A DNA stretch of 64,000 bases from Anaerolineaceae bacterium UBA5404 (lineage in GTDB: Bacteria; Chloroflexota; Anaerolineae; Anaerolineales; Anaerolineaceae): contig DHNY01000002.1 in the NCBI GenBank assembly GCA_002409625.1, positions 1-64,000 of the forward strand, in the 5' to 3' direction. The notes below the pieces were generated by a model that was not told the DNA's origin, did no database searches, and saw nothing but the letters and a program-made list of their open reading frames with translations. A program made the position numbers and the translations under genes. The first letter of the stretch is position 1; each line of letters starts with the position of its first letter. Shown piece after piece: positions 27,426-35,714 of the stretch.

Positions 27426-27491
27426 TCCTCTCAATGAGAGGAGTTATTAACAAAGCAAATGTTACTAAAAAAGCCCATGACAGGCTTTTTT
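27426..27491. terminator. Hairpin and bidirectional terminator after nagB
   Basis: A first hairpin TCCTCTC-AAT-GAGAGGA (27426-27442) is followed by AAAAAAGCC-7 nt-GGCTTTTTT (27467-27491). The second is a terminator shared by the two convergent genes. Confidence 0.82.
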
Positions 27492-27515
27492 GTTTTAAGT
27501 TTTTCTCAAAGGTGT

Positions 27516-28697
27516 TTAGTCAAGCAAATGCTTCACAAGAACCAGGCGCTGCAGTGTTTCGCCGCGGATTGGCTCGAACCCTAGCTGTTCATATTTGGTG
27601 GCGTAGCCAATAAAGGCTTCGTCGTACTTTTGTAGCATGGCTTGCCGGCTAGTGGCAACGTCATCCAGTGGGGCAACGCGCAATTTGGTAGCGCCATTTG
27701 CCTTTGCCCATTTTATAGCTTCTTGTATTAAATATTGGAATATTCTTGCATATTCGCTATATTGACCCAAGCGGATTTGCTTAATTTGCCAGGTTTTACC
27801 TTCTTCGCCCTCTTCAGTGAGCATTGATCGCACCGGACCTAATTCAATCGCGCCAACAATATCCTTTTGATGTTTCAAAAGCAAACCTGTCCTCAAATCA
27901 TAGTCTGCAGCGCCATAGGGGTTTGGCTCGGATTGCATGAACACTTTCTCAAAGCGTGCCGCTTCATTTTGGCGTACTTCCGCGGCAATCTGTGGATCAA
28001 CTTCACCGAGCAAAAACACCAAATCAGCATAGTCATCACCCGTTTTTGGCGCCACTACTTGGAAATCAGCCGGCAATACAGGCCGTGCACGCCCACTTTG
28101 CAGGTAAATGCTGTCGTCATATTCCTGAAATTCAATAGGAATGGGCAATCGGAAAAGATTGCTCAAATATTTGATGTCTTGCAAGGTTTTTGGGTTGATT
28201 TCTTTATCGGTGTATGAGTCAATTAGCCATTCAGGTGCAATACAGCTGACTTTCAAATGTCCAATCTTGCCTTGACCGGTAAGCGAGTTGCTGGGATAGC
28301 GTGTGCCACTGGTAATTCTGCCTTTGTCATCACGTGTATAGGCATGGATTTCAATTTGATGTCCCGCACCGTTATCAAGCACAAAGCTTTTGTCGTCCGC
28401 TTGAGCTGAGCCAATCAATCCGTAACCAATTCGGCTCAAAATTCCCAGGAACCGGAGCAAATAGAGGCGATTAATGGCGATATCCAGGTCAGCGTGCGAA
28501 CGAGTTTGCCATCCTAAAAGCGCATCAACTGCCCATCCACCTGCAACAACCAGTGGTATGCTTGCGATTTCGGCTAATTCCAAAACCCGCATCACCTCTT
28601 CTTGATCCATATCGTGCGCGGGTGAGGGTTTCCGGCGAGGGAATTCATCTAAAACACTTTGCAGTGGGTTGACTTCAGGTGGGTTTATCTCGCTCAT
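27516..28697 (-). CDS. Nucleotidyltransferase-GNAT fusion protein
   Basis: A 393-residue two-domain protein. Residues about 30-200 resemble the ANT(2'')/LnuA group of small nucleotidyltransferases, with the signature AGGWAVDALLGWQTRSHADLDI (metal-binding D70 and D72). Residues about 210-393 resemble a GNAT acetyltransferase (KDIVGAIELG, a central helix, then KYEQLGFEPI). Both families include enzymes that modify aminoglycoside or lincosamide antibiotics, but also many with unknown targets, so I do not call it a resistance gene. GAGGT precedes the ATG, and TACAAT upstream on the same strand is a likely -10 box. Confidence 0.65.
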   Translation of the reverse strand: MSEINPPEVNPLQSVLDEFPRRKPSPAHDMDQEEVMRVLELAEIASIPLVVAGGWAVDALLGWQTRSHADLDIAINRLYLLRFLGILSRIGYGLIGSAQADDKSFVLDNGAGHQIEIHAYTRDDKGRITSGTRYPSNSLTGQGKIGHLKVSCIAPEWLIDSYTDKEINPKTLQDIKYLSNLFRLPIPIEFQEYDDSIYLQSGRARPVLPADFQVVAPKTGDDYADLVFLLGEVDPQIAAEVRQNEAARFEKVFMQSEPNPYGAADYDLRTGLLLKHQKDIVGAIELGPVRSMLTEEGEEGKTWQIKQIRLGQYSEYARIFQYLIQEAIKWAKANGATKLRVAPLDDVATSRQAMLQKYDEAFIGYATKYEQLGFEPIRGETLQRLVLVKHLLD

Positions 28698-28824
28698 TTT
28701 TACCTCAATTCTTGACTGCCTATATTGTACCGTTTAAAAGACTTCTTTAGAACTTAATGCTTAAACTAAAACAGGGAAATAAATAGTGTGTATGACAATG
28801 CAAACCAGATAGTTGTATAAATAA

Positions 28825-28856
28825 AAAAAACTGGCTCAGTTTTGAGCCAGTTTTTT
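28825..28856 (-). terminator. Terminator after the candidate selenoprotein gene
   Basis: A 14-bp perfect stem (AAAAAACTGGCTCA / TGAGCCAGTTTTTT) with a 4-nt loop, just behind the stop codon. Confidence 0.88.
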
Positions 28857-28864
28857 CGTTTTTC

Positions 28865-29995
28865 TTACTCTTTCGTTTCCAACAAGGGGATGTACATGCG
28901 CGGGAAGAAGAGGTAATCCCAAGATTCGCCTTGGTACTCAACGATTACGGAAATGTGAGCGGTGGCATAAGTACCGCTATCCGCATCCCAAAAGTAAAGT
29001 TGAACTTGATTTTCACCACCCAGTAAGGCTTCAGGGTCAATGCTTACGGTTACCGGGGTTTCACCTTCTACACCTTCCACAGGATCAATCGTAACACAGG
29101 GTTGGTTGGCAGTCACAGTCCATTCAACACCTTCGCCAGCATTGACGGTCAATTGAATAGGATCGACTTCCTCACGCCCAAATGGCATTAATAGGGTAGT
29201 TGAGGCGGGGCTAACGGTGAGTGTGGCATCAACAGGGTCAACAGCGGTGCCAATAGCTGCATTGAGTTGATCAAAAATGCCATCTGGGGCAGTTTGATAA
29301 TCAACCAAAGCAACAGCCACAATGTTATCCATGTCGTGGATATATTTCAGTGGGAACGCAATATGATAAGTAGCGGTTTCATTTGGTTCTAAAGATTCTA
29401 TGGCTTCCATACCCACACCACGGGCAGCATGGAGACTGGTGTGCCGGGAATGCTGGTAACCAGCTTCTTTAATGATGGCGTGAACGCCAGCATTGTTTTC
29501 TGGTGAAAGGGTTACCTCACTTAAATTGGTAACGGTTACTTTGAAATACGCCATGTTGTCTTTAATGTAGTATTCAGCCTTCACATCAGCTAATGCTTCT
29601 TGCTCCATAGCATAATTAGACATAGCCGTATACTTTTCAATAGCTTCTTCGTCTGTACTTGCGCCACGGCTGTACTTTTGGCCACTATCAACCATAGCCC
29701 ATGTCAGACCCATACCTTCTTCGGTATGTTTAATAACTTCCCAGCGGGAAAGAACAGGATTTCGATAGCTGTAATCGATATAAACGATATTTTTATCAGC
29801 GTTGTCAATAGCAAGTTGATTAATCACCGGACCGGAGATTTCGCAATGCCATCAACCTATCATCCCGAATGATTCGAACACCGCCAGCTTTTCAGGTGGT
29901 GTTTGGGCTTGAGCTGCTTTGGGACTAGTGGCAAGGCCTGTCGCCAATAAAGCGAGTAGCATCAAAAGAACAAATAACTTTTTTATTGTCTTCAT
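28865..29995 (-). CDS. Secreted thioredoxin-fold protein with in-frame UGA (candidate selenoprotein)
   Basis: The gene starts at an ATG behind TAGGAG with a 5-nt spacer. It encodes a signal peptide (MKTIKKLFVLLMLLALLATG..., cleavage after AQA at about 30). Codon 48 is TGA; the same frame then continues for 328 codons to a normal stop. Read through, residues about 33-130 form a thioredoxin-like fold: strand EKLAVFESFG, then U48-W-H-C51, a helix with PVINQLA, and strand NIVYIDYSYR. The UGA thus sits at the first position of a C-x-x-C-type redox motif. Ig-like beta domains fill the rest, and the C-terminus is YLFFPRMYIPLLETKE. A SECIS-like hairpin lies 18 nt behind the UGA. The alternatives are a nonsense mutation (pseudogene) or a base-calling error. 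Confidence 0.7.
29822..29840 (-). promoter_or_regulatory. Bacterial SECIS-like hairpin behind the in-frame UGA
   Basis: On the minus strand AATC-T-CC-GGTCC-GG-T-GATT folds into a short stem with one U-U mismatch and a GGUCC apical loop. Exactly 18 nt lie between the UGA and the first loop G. From memory, this is the same spacing to GGU as in the Escherichia coli fdhF SECIS. The stem is short and no SelB-binding data exist, so this is a prediction. Confidence 0.55.
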
Positions 29996-30174
29996 AGGCA
30001 CTCCTATTTTTTATATTTAACAACTGTTAACAATGTTATTTTATCACTAAGCGCAAAAGCTACCAGATTTTGCTTGCTTTTTGCCACGGATTTTACAAAA
30101 CCGCCGGTTTTTCTGGTTCTTTTCAACCGGAGCAAGCCGTTTTTATCCGCGTCTGGGTATCAATAAATGTTCTT

Positions 30175-30203
30175 TTACAATTTCATAAGCAAGGCATTAT
30201 AAT
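30175..30203 (+). promoter_or_regulatory. Promoter of the GT2-FkbM operon, probably leaderless
   Basis: TTACAA and TATAAT are separated by 17 bp. The -10 box ends 6 nt before the ATG, so transcription should begin at or next to the start codon. Confidence 0.65.
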
Positions 30204-30209
30204 CAAACC

Positions 30210-31166
30210 ATGCCTCAGCAAATGCCACTGGTTTCAGTTGTCACACCGTCCTACAATCAAGCTCAATATCTCGAGCAGACCATGCTTTCTGTCTTGGACC
30301 AGGATTATCCGCACATTGAGTATTGGGTCATGGATGGCGGGTCCAGCGATGGGAGTGTGGATATCATCAAAAAACACGCCTCCAGACTTGCCGGATGGGC
30401 TTCTGAAAAAGACAAAGGTCAAGCCGATGCGGTAAACAAGGGCTTCAGCCGGGCAAGTGGCGACATTGTGGGTTGGTTAAACTCTGATGACCTCTATTAC
30501 CCAGGCGCCATAGCTGGTGCCGTAAAGGCTTTTCAGGCTCATCCTGAAGCCTCCATCGTGTTTAGTGATGTCAATTCGGTAGACGGCGAGGGAATAGCTT
30601 TCAACCGCATGCGATTTGGCGATTGGAAACTTGAAGACCTGATGCGTTTTAATATCATCAGTCAACCTGGTGTTTTTATGCGCCGATCCGTGCTTGAAAA
30701 AGCTGGTTACCTGGGCTTGGACTACCATTTCTTGCTTGATGTTGAGCTTTGGTTGCGCATGGCAGCTATTGCTGAACCTTTTTATGTGCCAGATGTGGTT
30801 TGGTCGGCAGCCCGCATGCATGCTGACGCCAAAAACCGCGCCCAAGCCTTGAAGTTTGGACCCGAAGCCTTTCGCATTGCGAAATGGTTATGCCAGGATG
30901 AGCGTTTTTACCCCAGTAGTGCCAAAAATTATAAGCAAATTTGGGCTGGTGCCTATCGCATCGATGCTTTTTACCGCGTTGAAGCTGAAGACTATCCTGG
31001 CGCGCTCAAAAGTTACCGAGAAATGCTGAAACTTCAACCGATCCAAGCGCCAAAAGCATACGCCCGTCTGGTAAAAAGTCTCATTAATATCATGGGCTTT
31101 AAAAACCTTGGTAAAACTTATGAGCATTTACGCGAAAAAATAGGCAAAAAGAGATTGAGAGAGTGA
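30210..31166 (+). CDS. Family 2 glycosyltransferase
   Basis: A 318-residue GT-A fold enzyme, likely transferring a sugar to a growing surface polysaccharide. VSVVTPSYNQAQYLEQTMLSVL is the N-terminal nucleotide-binding strand and helix. VMDGGSSDGS and the metal-binding region WLNSDD (DxD equivalent) follow. Residues about 150-230 (QPGVFMRRSVLEKAGYLG) contain the acceptor-side motif. No transmembrane helix is visible. No ribosome-binding site precedes the ATG at useful distance, fitting a leaderless mRNA. It overlaps the next GT2 gene by 4 nt. Confidence 0.88.
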   Translation: MPQQMPLVSVVTPSYNQAQYLEQTMLSVLDQDYPHIEYWVMDGGSSDGSVDIIKKHASRLAGWASEKDKGQADAVNKGFSRASGDIVGWLNSDDLYYPGAIAGAVKAFQAHPEASIVFSDVNSVDGEGIAFNRMRFGDWKLEDLMRFNIISQPGVFMRRSVLEKAGYLGLDYHFLLDVELWLRMAAIAEPFYVPDVVWSAARMHADAKNRAQALKFGPEAFRIAKWLCQDERFYPSSAKNYKQIWAGAYRIDAFYRVEAEDYPGALKSYREMLKLQPIQAPKAYARLVKSLINIMGFKNLGKTYEHLREKIGKKRLRE

Positions 31167-31951
31167 TTGTGTCCCTTCCAAAAGTATCCATCATTACCCC
31201 ATCTTATAATCAAGGGCATTTTCTTGAAGAAACAATAAAGTCTGTTTTAGCGCAAGACTATCCTAATCTGGAATACATCATCATAGACGGTGGCTCAAGC
31301 GATAACAGTCCTGAAATCATCCAGCGTTACGCCCATCAGCTGGCGTACTGGCAAAGTCAGCCTGACAAAGGTCAGACTGATGCCATCAATCAAGGTTTTG
31401 CCCACGCGACAGGCGATATTTTGGCTTGGCTCAACTCTGATGACATTCTGTTACCGGGCGCTGTGTCTGCTGCGGTAGAAAAACTGACAGAAAATCCAGA
31501 AATAGGCATGGTGTATGGCGATTGTTGGCTGATAAACGCGGATGGCAAACGCATTGGCAAATTCCCCGCCGCGCAAACAGATTATGCAAAGTTGCGCCGC
31601 GGCTATGTGCATATCCCTCAGCAAGCTTCTTTCTGGCGTGCCTCTCTGTGGCAGGAAGTTGGTCCACTGGATGATAGTTTTTACTTTGCCATGGATTACG
31701 ACCTGTGGACGCGCCTCGCCGCCAAAGCGCCACTCCTTTACGTGCAAGAACCCTGGGCAGCTTTCCGCTTGCATGGTGACGCCAAAAGCATTGCGGAAGA
31801 CGATCGCTGTTGGCCAGAAATGTTACGTGTACATTATCGCGATGGTGGAAAAAAGCTTTCATTGATTAACGCAAAATATCATTTACGAAAAATATTACGC
31901 CCGGTACTGATGTGGCGCAGAAAACGCCAGATGTCAAAGGTGAAGGAATAA
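31163..31951 (+). CDS. Family 2 glycosyltransferase
   Basis: A 262-residue paralogue of the preceding glycosyltransferase. VSIITPSYNQGHFLEETIKSVL, IDGGSSDNS and WLNSDD match its neighbour nearly position for position, pointing to a local duplication followed by divergence. Translation starts at a GTG overlapping the upstream stop; a second GTG two codons later is an equal choice. The acceptor sugar is unknown. It is followed within 3 nt by the FkbM-type methyltransferase gene. Confidence 0.86.
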   Translation: MIVSLPKVSIITPSYNQGHFLEETIKSVLAQDYPNLEYIIIDGGSSDNSPEIIQRYAHQLAYWQSQPDKGQTDAINQGFAHATGDILAWLNSDDILLPGAVSAAVEKLTENPEIGMVYGDCWLINADGKRIGKFPAAQTDYAKLRRGYVHIPQQASFWRASLWQEVGPLDDSFYFAMDYDLWTRLAAKAPLLYVQEPWAAFRLHGDAKSIAEDDRCWPEMLRVHYRDGGKKLSLINAKYHLRKILRPVLMWRRKRQMSKVKE

Positions 31952-31954
31952 GCG

Positions 31955-32764
31955 ATGTTGCTAAATAAAACCAAAACCGCAATAAGGGTCTTGCGTGAAA
32001 AGGGACTTGGCTCTGTTGTCAATTTGCTCAAACACAATCTGGGCTTGTCAAAACACATTGATGAGAGCAGTGTAATTCATGATTACTTTAAATCATTGGG
32101 TTTTACTGGCACACTCATCGACGTCGGTGCGCATCTTGGTTATGGGCTCAAACCTTTCGCAAGTGATGGTTGGAAAGTGTTTGCTTTCGAACCCGACCCT
32201 GATAACAGAGAGCAGTTAAAGAAACTGGCGAGTAATTTTAGTTCAGTTAACTTAGATACGCGTGCTTTGTCGGACGTTCCCGCCAAACAGGTCTCTTTTT
32301 ACAAATCCAATGAATCGGACGGCGTGAGTGGTTTGCAAGCCTTTTTGCCCAGCCATAAATCCCAATATCTGGTCGATGTGACCACCTTAGCTGACGTTAT
32401 CGCCGAAAAATCGATTACTGCTATCGATTTTCTAAAAATCGACACTGAAGGTTTTGATTTGTTGGTGCTCAAGGGTATGAACTGGGAAAAAATCCAGCCT
32501 CGTCTCATCCTGTGCGAATTTGAAGACAGCAAAACCCTGCCTTTGGGCTATAGCTATCATGACATGGCTAACTATTTAGTTGAGCAAGGCTATAAAGTGA
32601 TTGTTTCGGAATGGAAACCCATCAAGCGTTATGGCGAGAAACACGCCTGGCGTGGTTTTTACACCTATCCTCACCAACTAAAAGTGGATAGAGCATGGGG
32701 AAACCTGATTGCCTGCCGGGATGATGAAGATTTTCAGGCTTTAAGCACTTTTCTAAAAGTCTAA
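31955..32764 (+). CDS. FkbM family methyltransferase
   Basis: A 269-residue S-adenosylmethionine-dependent methyltransferase. LIDVGAHLGYG is motif I, VFAFEPDPDNREQL is the acidic loop that holds the ribose, and IDFLKIDTEGFDLLVLKG is the FkbM signature. Family members O-methylate sugars or polyketides. Its place behind two glycosyltransferases suggests methylation of a surface glycan. GAAGGAATAAGCG precedes the ATG. A bidirectional terminator closes the three-gene operon. Confidence 0.85.
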   Translation: MLLNKTKTAIRVLREKGLGSVVNLLKHNLGLSKHIDESSVIHDYFKSLGFTGTLIDVGAHLGYGLKPFASDGWKVFAFEPDPDNREQLKKLASNFSSVNLDTRALSDVPAKQVSFYKSNESDGVSGLQAFLPSHKSQYLVDVTTLADVIAEKSITAIDFLKIDTEGFDLLVLKGMNWEKIQPRLILCEFEDSKTLPLGYSYHDMANYLVEQGYKVIVSEWKPIKRYGEKHAWRGFYTYPHQLKVDRAWGNLIACRDDEDFQALSTFLKV

Positions 32765-32809
32765 AAACATCCAACGATACAAAATAACTACACCTCATCA
32801 CACCTATAA

Positions 32810-32836
32810 AAAAAGCGATCTAAACGATCGCTTTTT
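32810..32836. terminator. Bidirectional terminator between the FkbM gene and kbl
   Basis: An 11-bp stem (AAAAAGCGATC / GATCGCTTTTT) with a 5-nt loop, placed between convergent genes. Confidence 0.88.
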
Positions 32837-32855
32837 CTCTCCATTGAATAAGTGT

Positions 32856-34049
32856 TTACTCAGCAGGAATGCCCTTACCAAGTTTCTTACCGATGCGGTC
32901 AAAGGCGTCCAGAGCCTGTTCAAGGTCATCCTGGCTGTGCGCAGCAGAAATCATTACACGGATGCGCGCTTTTCCTCTTGGCACAGTGGGGAAGCCCAAA
33001 GCACCAGCGAAAATACCTTCTTCCAGCAGTTCACGGCTAAATTGGCGTGCTAACTGGACATCGCCAAGCATGACTGGCGTAATTGGGGTTTGGGTTACGC
33101 CGGTATTGAATCCCAGTTTGCGCATTTCTTCTTGGAAGAACCGTGCGTTTGACCACAAGCGATCAACCAACTCACTCGATTCCTCTAACAAATCCACCGC
33201 AGCGATACAGGCAGCCACATCCGGAACGGTTACCGCTGAGGAGAACAAGAAGGGTCGTCCACGTTGGCGCAGCCATTCGATAATGCGTGCGTTACCGGCA
33301 ACAACACCGCCAACGACGCCAAAAGCTTTAGAAAAAGTGCCAATTTCAACGTCCACTTTGCCATGCAGTCCAAAGTGATCCACAATACCACGTCCACCGT
33401 TACCCATCACGCCTTCGCCGTGGGCATCATCAACAGCAGTCATCAAACCGTACTTTTCAGAAACCTCAACAAGTTTATCCAAGGGCGCGTAGTCGCCATC
33501 CATAGAGAAGACGCCATCCGTAATCATGAGGCCTTTGTTGTAAGTGCCTTCAGCTTCTTTGACGACGCGTTCAAAATCATCCACATCGGCATGAGCGAAG
33601 CGGTGAATTTTGGCGCCAGACAATCGGGAGCCGTCAATGATAGAAGCATGATTGAGCTCATCAGAGAAAATGGCATCACCTTTGCCTACGAGCGCAGGAA
33701 TGGTGGCGCCATTGGCAGTGAAGCCAGACTGAAAGGTGATGGCTGCTTCAACGCGCTTAAACTCAGCCATGCGTCGTTCGAGTTCAACGTGAAGCGACAT
33801 TGTGCCGGCAATAGATCGCACCGCGCTGGGTCCAAGTCCAAATTTATCCATCGCATCCTTGGCTGCCTGCACCAAGCGTGGGTGATTGGCAAGCCCAAGA
33901 TAGTTATTCGCGCTAAAGTTAAGCACTTTTTTACCGTTGATGTCCACTTTCGCGCCTTGCGGCGAGTTCATGGTTGGAATGGTGTTATAAAAGCCAGTTT
34001 CTTTTAGATTGGCGATTTCATCGTCGATCCAAGTCAATTTATCAGTCAT
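32856..34049 (-). CDS. kbl: Glycine C-acetyltransferase (2-amino-3-ketobutyrate CoA ligase)
   Basis: A 397-residue PLP-dependent alpha-oxoamine synthase that cleaves 2-amino-3-ketobutyrate with CoA to glycine and acetyl-CoA in threonine degradation. DDAHGEGVMG (cofactor-binding aspartate) and the Schiff-base lysine in GTFSKAFGVVGG are visible, with NYLGLANHP near the N-terminus. The start is the ATG behind GAGGTGCAA; an upstream in-frame ATG would add 22 residues without a ribosome-binding site. Threonine dehydrogenase (tdh), its usual partner, is not adjacent. A related oxoamine synthase such as BioF is less likely given the close overall match to Kbl. Confidence 0.9.
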   Translation of the reverse strand: MTDKLTWIDDEIANLKETGFYNTIPTMNSPQGAKVDINGKKVLNFSANNYLGLANHPRLVQAAKDAMDKFGLGPSAVRSIAGTMSLHVELERRMAEFKRVEAAITFQSGFTANGATIPALVGKGDAIFSDELNHASIIDGSRLSGAKIHRFAHADVDDFERVVKEAEGTYNKGLMITDGVFSMDGDYAPLDKLVEVSEKYGLMTAVDDAHGEGVMGNGGRGIVDHFGLHGKVDVEIGTFSKAFGVVGGVVAGNARIIEWLRQRGRPFLFSSAVTVPDVAACIAAVDLLEESSELVDRLWSNARFFQEEMRKLGFNTGVTQTPITPVMLGDVQLARQFSRELLEEGIFAGALGFPTVPRGKARIRVMISAAHSQDDLEQALDAFDRIGKKLGKGIPAE

Positions 34050-34229
34050 TTGCACCTCATTTATTTTGTTTATTAACCGTTTAATGATTATACCGCCTAT
34101 TGCAGCCAGAAACACTGATTCCGAAAGGAAAATGAACCCATTCCTAACAAACTGTGAAATGAGTCTTACTTTCGCTTGAAGTTTGCGTATATTATCGGCA
34201 TGAATGATAAAATATTGTCAGGTAAAGCC

Positions 34230-35711
34230 ATGCACAATAAACCTGCTCGTGTTTTTCTTCTTTCCAGCCTTTTTATCCTCATTTTCTCTTTATGCGCTTA
34301 CGCAAATCCAAGGGTAGTTGCCCACACCAACACAATTCCTGGTTTTGTTTGTTATCGTAGCATAGCTGGAATAAAAAATCGCATCACTCAATTGCTCAAG
34401 CAATATCCTCAATCCTTAAGGGTGAGTGACATTGGTGATTCATGGGAGAAGCAAGAACTGGGTGAGGGTTTTGGTCATGATCTTGTGGTATTGAAACTCG
34501 AAAACCAAAACACGCCCGGACCCAAACCTAGCTTAGTGCTCATCAGTGGTTTGAAAGCAAATTCATTTGGTCCGGTTGAAATCAATCTACGCTTTGCGGA
34601 ATTTCTCTTGGCAAAGCAACAAAACAGGGATGATGTGCGTTACTTATTGGACCATTTCAACGTTCATTTCATCTTTTTAGCCAACCCTGACGGTCGCGTT
34701 AAGGCAGAAAGCCAGGCGGATGGCTATGGACAATCAGAACTAATTACTTGGACTAAAAACACTAATCCAGGAAGCTGCCCTAATGAAAATGGTGGCGTAT
34801 CATTGGAACAAAACTTTAGTTACCAATGGCAAAACCAGCCAAATGACCCTTGCTCTCCCGACTTCCCGGGCACGCAGGCTTTTTCTGAGCCAGAAACGCA
34901 AGCCATCAGGGACTATTTACAGAACCTCGCCCAAGCTAATCCTGGACAACAGCTGCTCATCAACCTGGAGAGCTGGCAAAACTTTATCCTTCATCCATAT
35001 CTTTACTCAAAAACACACAAGGTCCGTCAATACGAAGCTCACCAAATATTGACAAATAAATTAGCTTACGGACAAGAAGCAGTACCCCAAGCTTTCAATT
35101 CAGCCCATTTCGAAGTGCAATATGGCACTTTGATTGATTTTGCCCATGCTGAGCTTGAAATGACCACCATCAACTATCGCCTGGGAAGTGAATTGGGCGG
35201 CAGAGATGTATCACAGTGCGCATATTTTGAAGAAAGCCTGGTGCAAGCGGCATTGGATAGCCTCTTTAGAGCTCTAAAAGCTTTACCGAAACCGCTTGAG
35301 TATGCTGCCGGACCTGAAATTCACAACCTTAAAGCCAGCTATGATGCTGAGTCTAAAAAAGTGACCATCAGCGGCTTAGCCGATTCCTCAACTTTCTATC
35401 GCCACACCAATCGTGTAACGAGTATTTTTGAACTATCTTACAGTTTTGATGTCCCGCCATGGCATCCGCAAGCGAATTTGCTTCCAATTGAAAACTTTAC
35501 ACGCGATTTAGACTATCCCGGACTGGCTGAGTTTAGCCTCGATCTGGATTTGACCAAAATTCCAGCACAAGGCACGATGGTTTACATCCAAGGTATGGCA
35601 GAAGATGGCGTTCGTGATAGCTTTGATGCTGGATTTGTTGAAAGAATTTGGATTAAAGCGCTGGATACAGAGTTGAACCTTTATTTGCCGATTGTAAGAA
35701 GCAAACCTTAA
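34230..35711 (+). CDS. Secreted M14 carboxypeptidase-like protein lacking catalytic residues
   Basis: About 493 residues: a signal peptide (HNKPARVFLLSSLFILIFSL..., cleavage near AYA), an M14-like domain and a beta C-terminal domain. The order of M14 elements is kept (LVLISGL, FLANPDGR, NFSYQWQ, TIDFAHAELEM). However, the zinc ligands of the HxRE-type motif are replaced (SGLKANSFGPVE), the third ligand region reads NLESWQN, the arginine of NRNF is Q, and the catalytic glutamate position appears to be R (NYRLG). It is probably a non-catalytic binding protein. The C-terminus is LNLYLPIVRSKP. An alternative start at 34200 lies 6 nt behind TATATT and could be leaderless. Confidence 0.6.
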   Translation: MHNKPARVFLLSSLFILIFSLCAYANPRVVAHTNTIPGFVCYRSIAGIKNRITQLLKQYPQSLRVSDIGDSWEKQELGEGFGHDLVVLKLENQNTPGPKPSLVLISGLKANSFGPVEINLRFAEFLLAKQQNRDDVRYLLDHFNVHFIFLANPDGRVKAESQADGYGQSELITWTKNTNPGSCPNENGGVSLEQNFSYQWQNQPNDPCSPDFPGTQAFSEPETQAIRDYLQNLAQANPGQQLLINLESWQNFILHPYLYSKTHKVRQYEAHQILTNKLAYGQEAVPQAFNSAHFEVQYGTLIDFAHAELEMTTINYRLGSELGGRDVSQCAYFEESLVQAALDSLFRALKALPKPLEYAAGPEIHNLKASYDAESKKVTISGLADSSTFYRHTNRVTSIFELSYSFDVPPWHPQANLLPIENFTRDLDYPGLAEFSLDLDLTKIPAQGTMVYIQGMAEDGVRDSFDAGFVERIWIKALDTELNLYLPIVRSKP

Positions 35712-35714
35712 GAA

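Noticed and set aside
27516..28697. Calling this an aminoglycoside or lincosamide resistance gene
   Set aside because: The nucleotidyltransferase signature is shared by many enzymes with unknown targets, and no mobile element or resistance context surrounds it.
28865..29827. A 320-residue protein starting at GTG 29827 as the complete gene
   Set aside because: No ribosome-binding site precedes this GTG, and it would begin inside the thioredoxin helix. A strong ribosome-binding site and signal peptide lie in the same frame upstream, separated only by one UGA. No frameshift is needed.
33264..34007. Long open frame (247 codons) on the plus strand opposite kbl
   Set aside because: It lies entirely antisense to a well-supported enzyme gene and shows no protein family pattern; it is a shadow of the codon bias of kbl.
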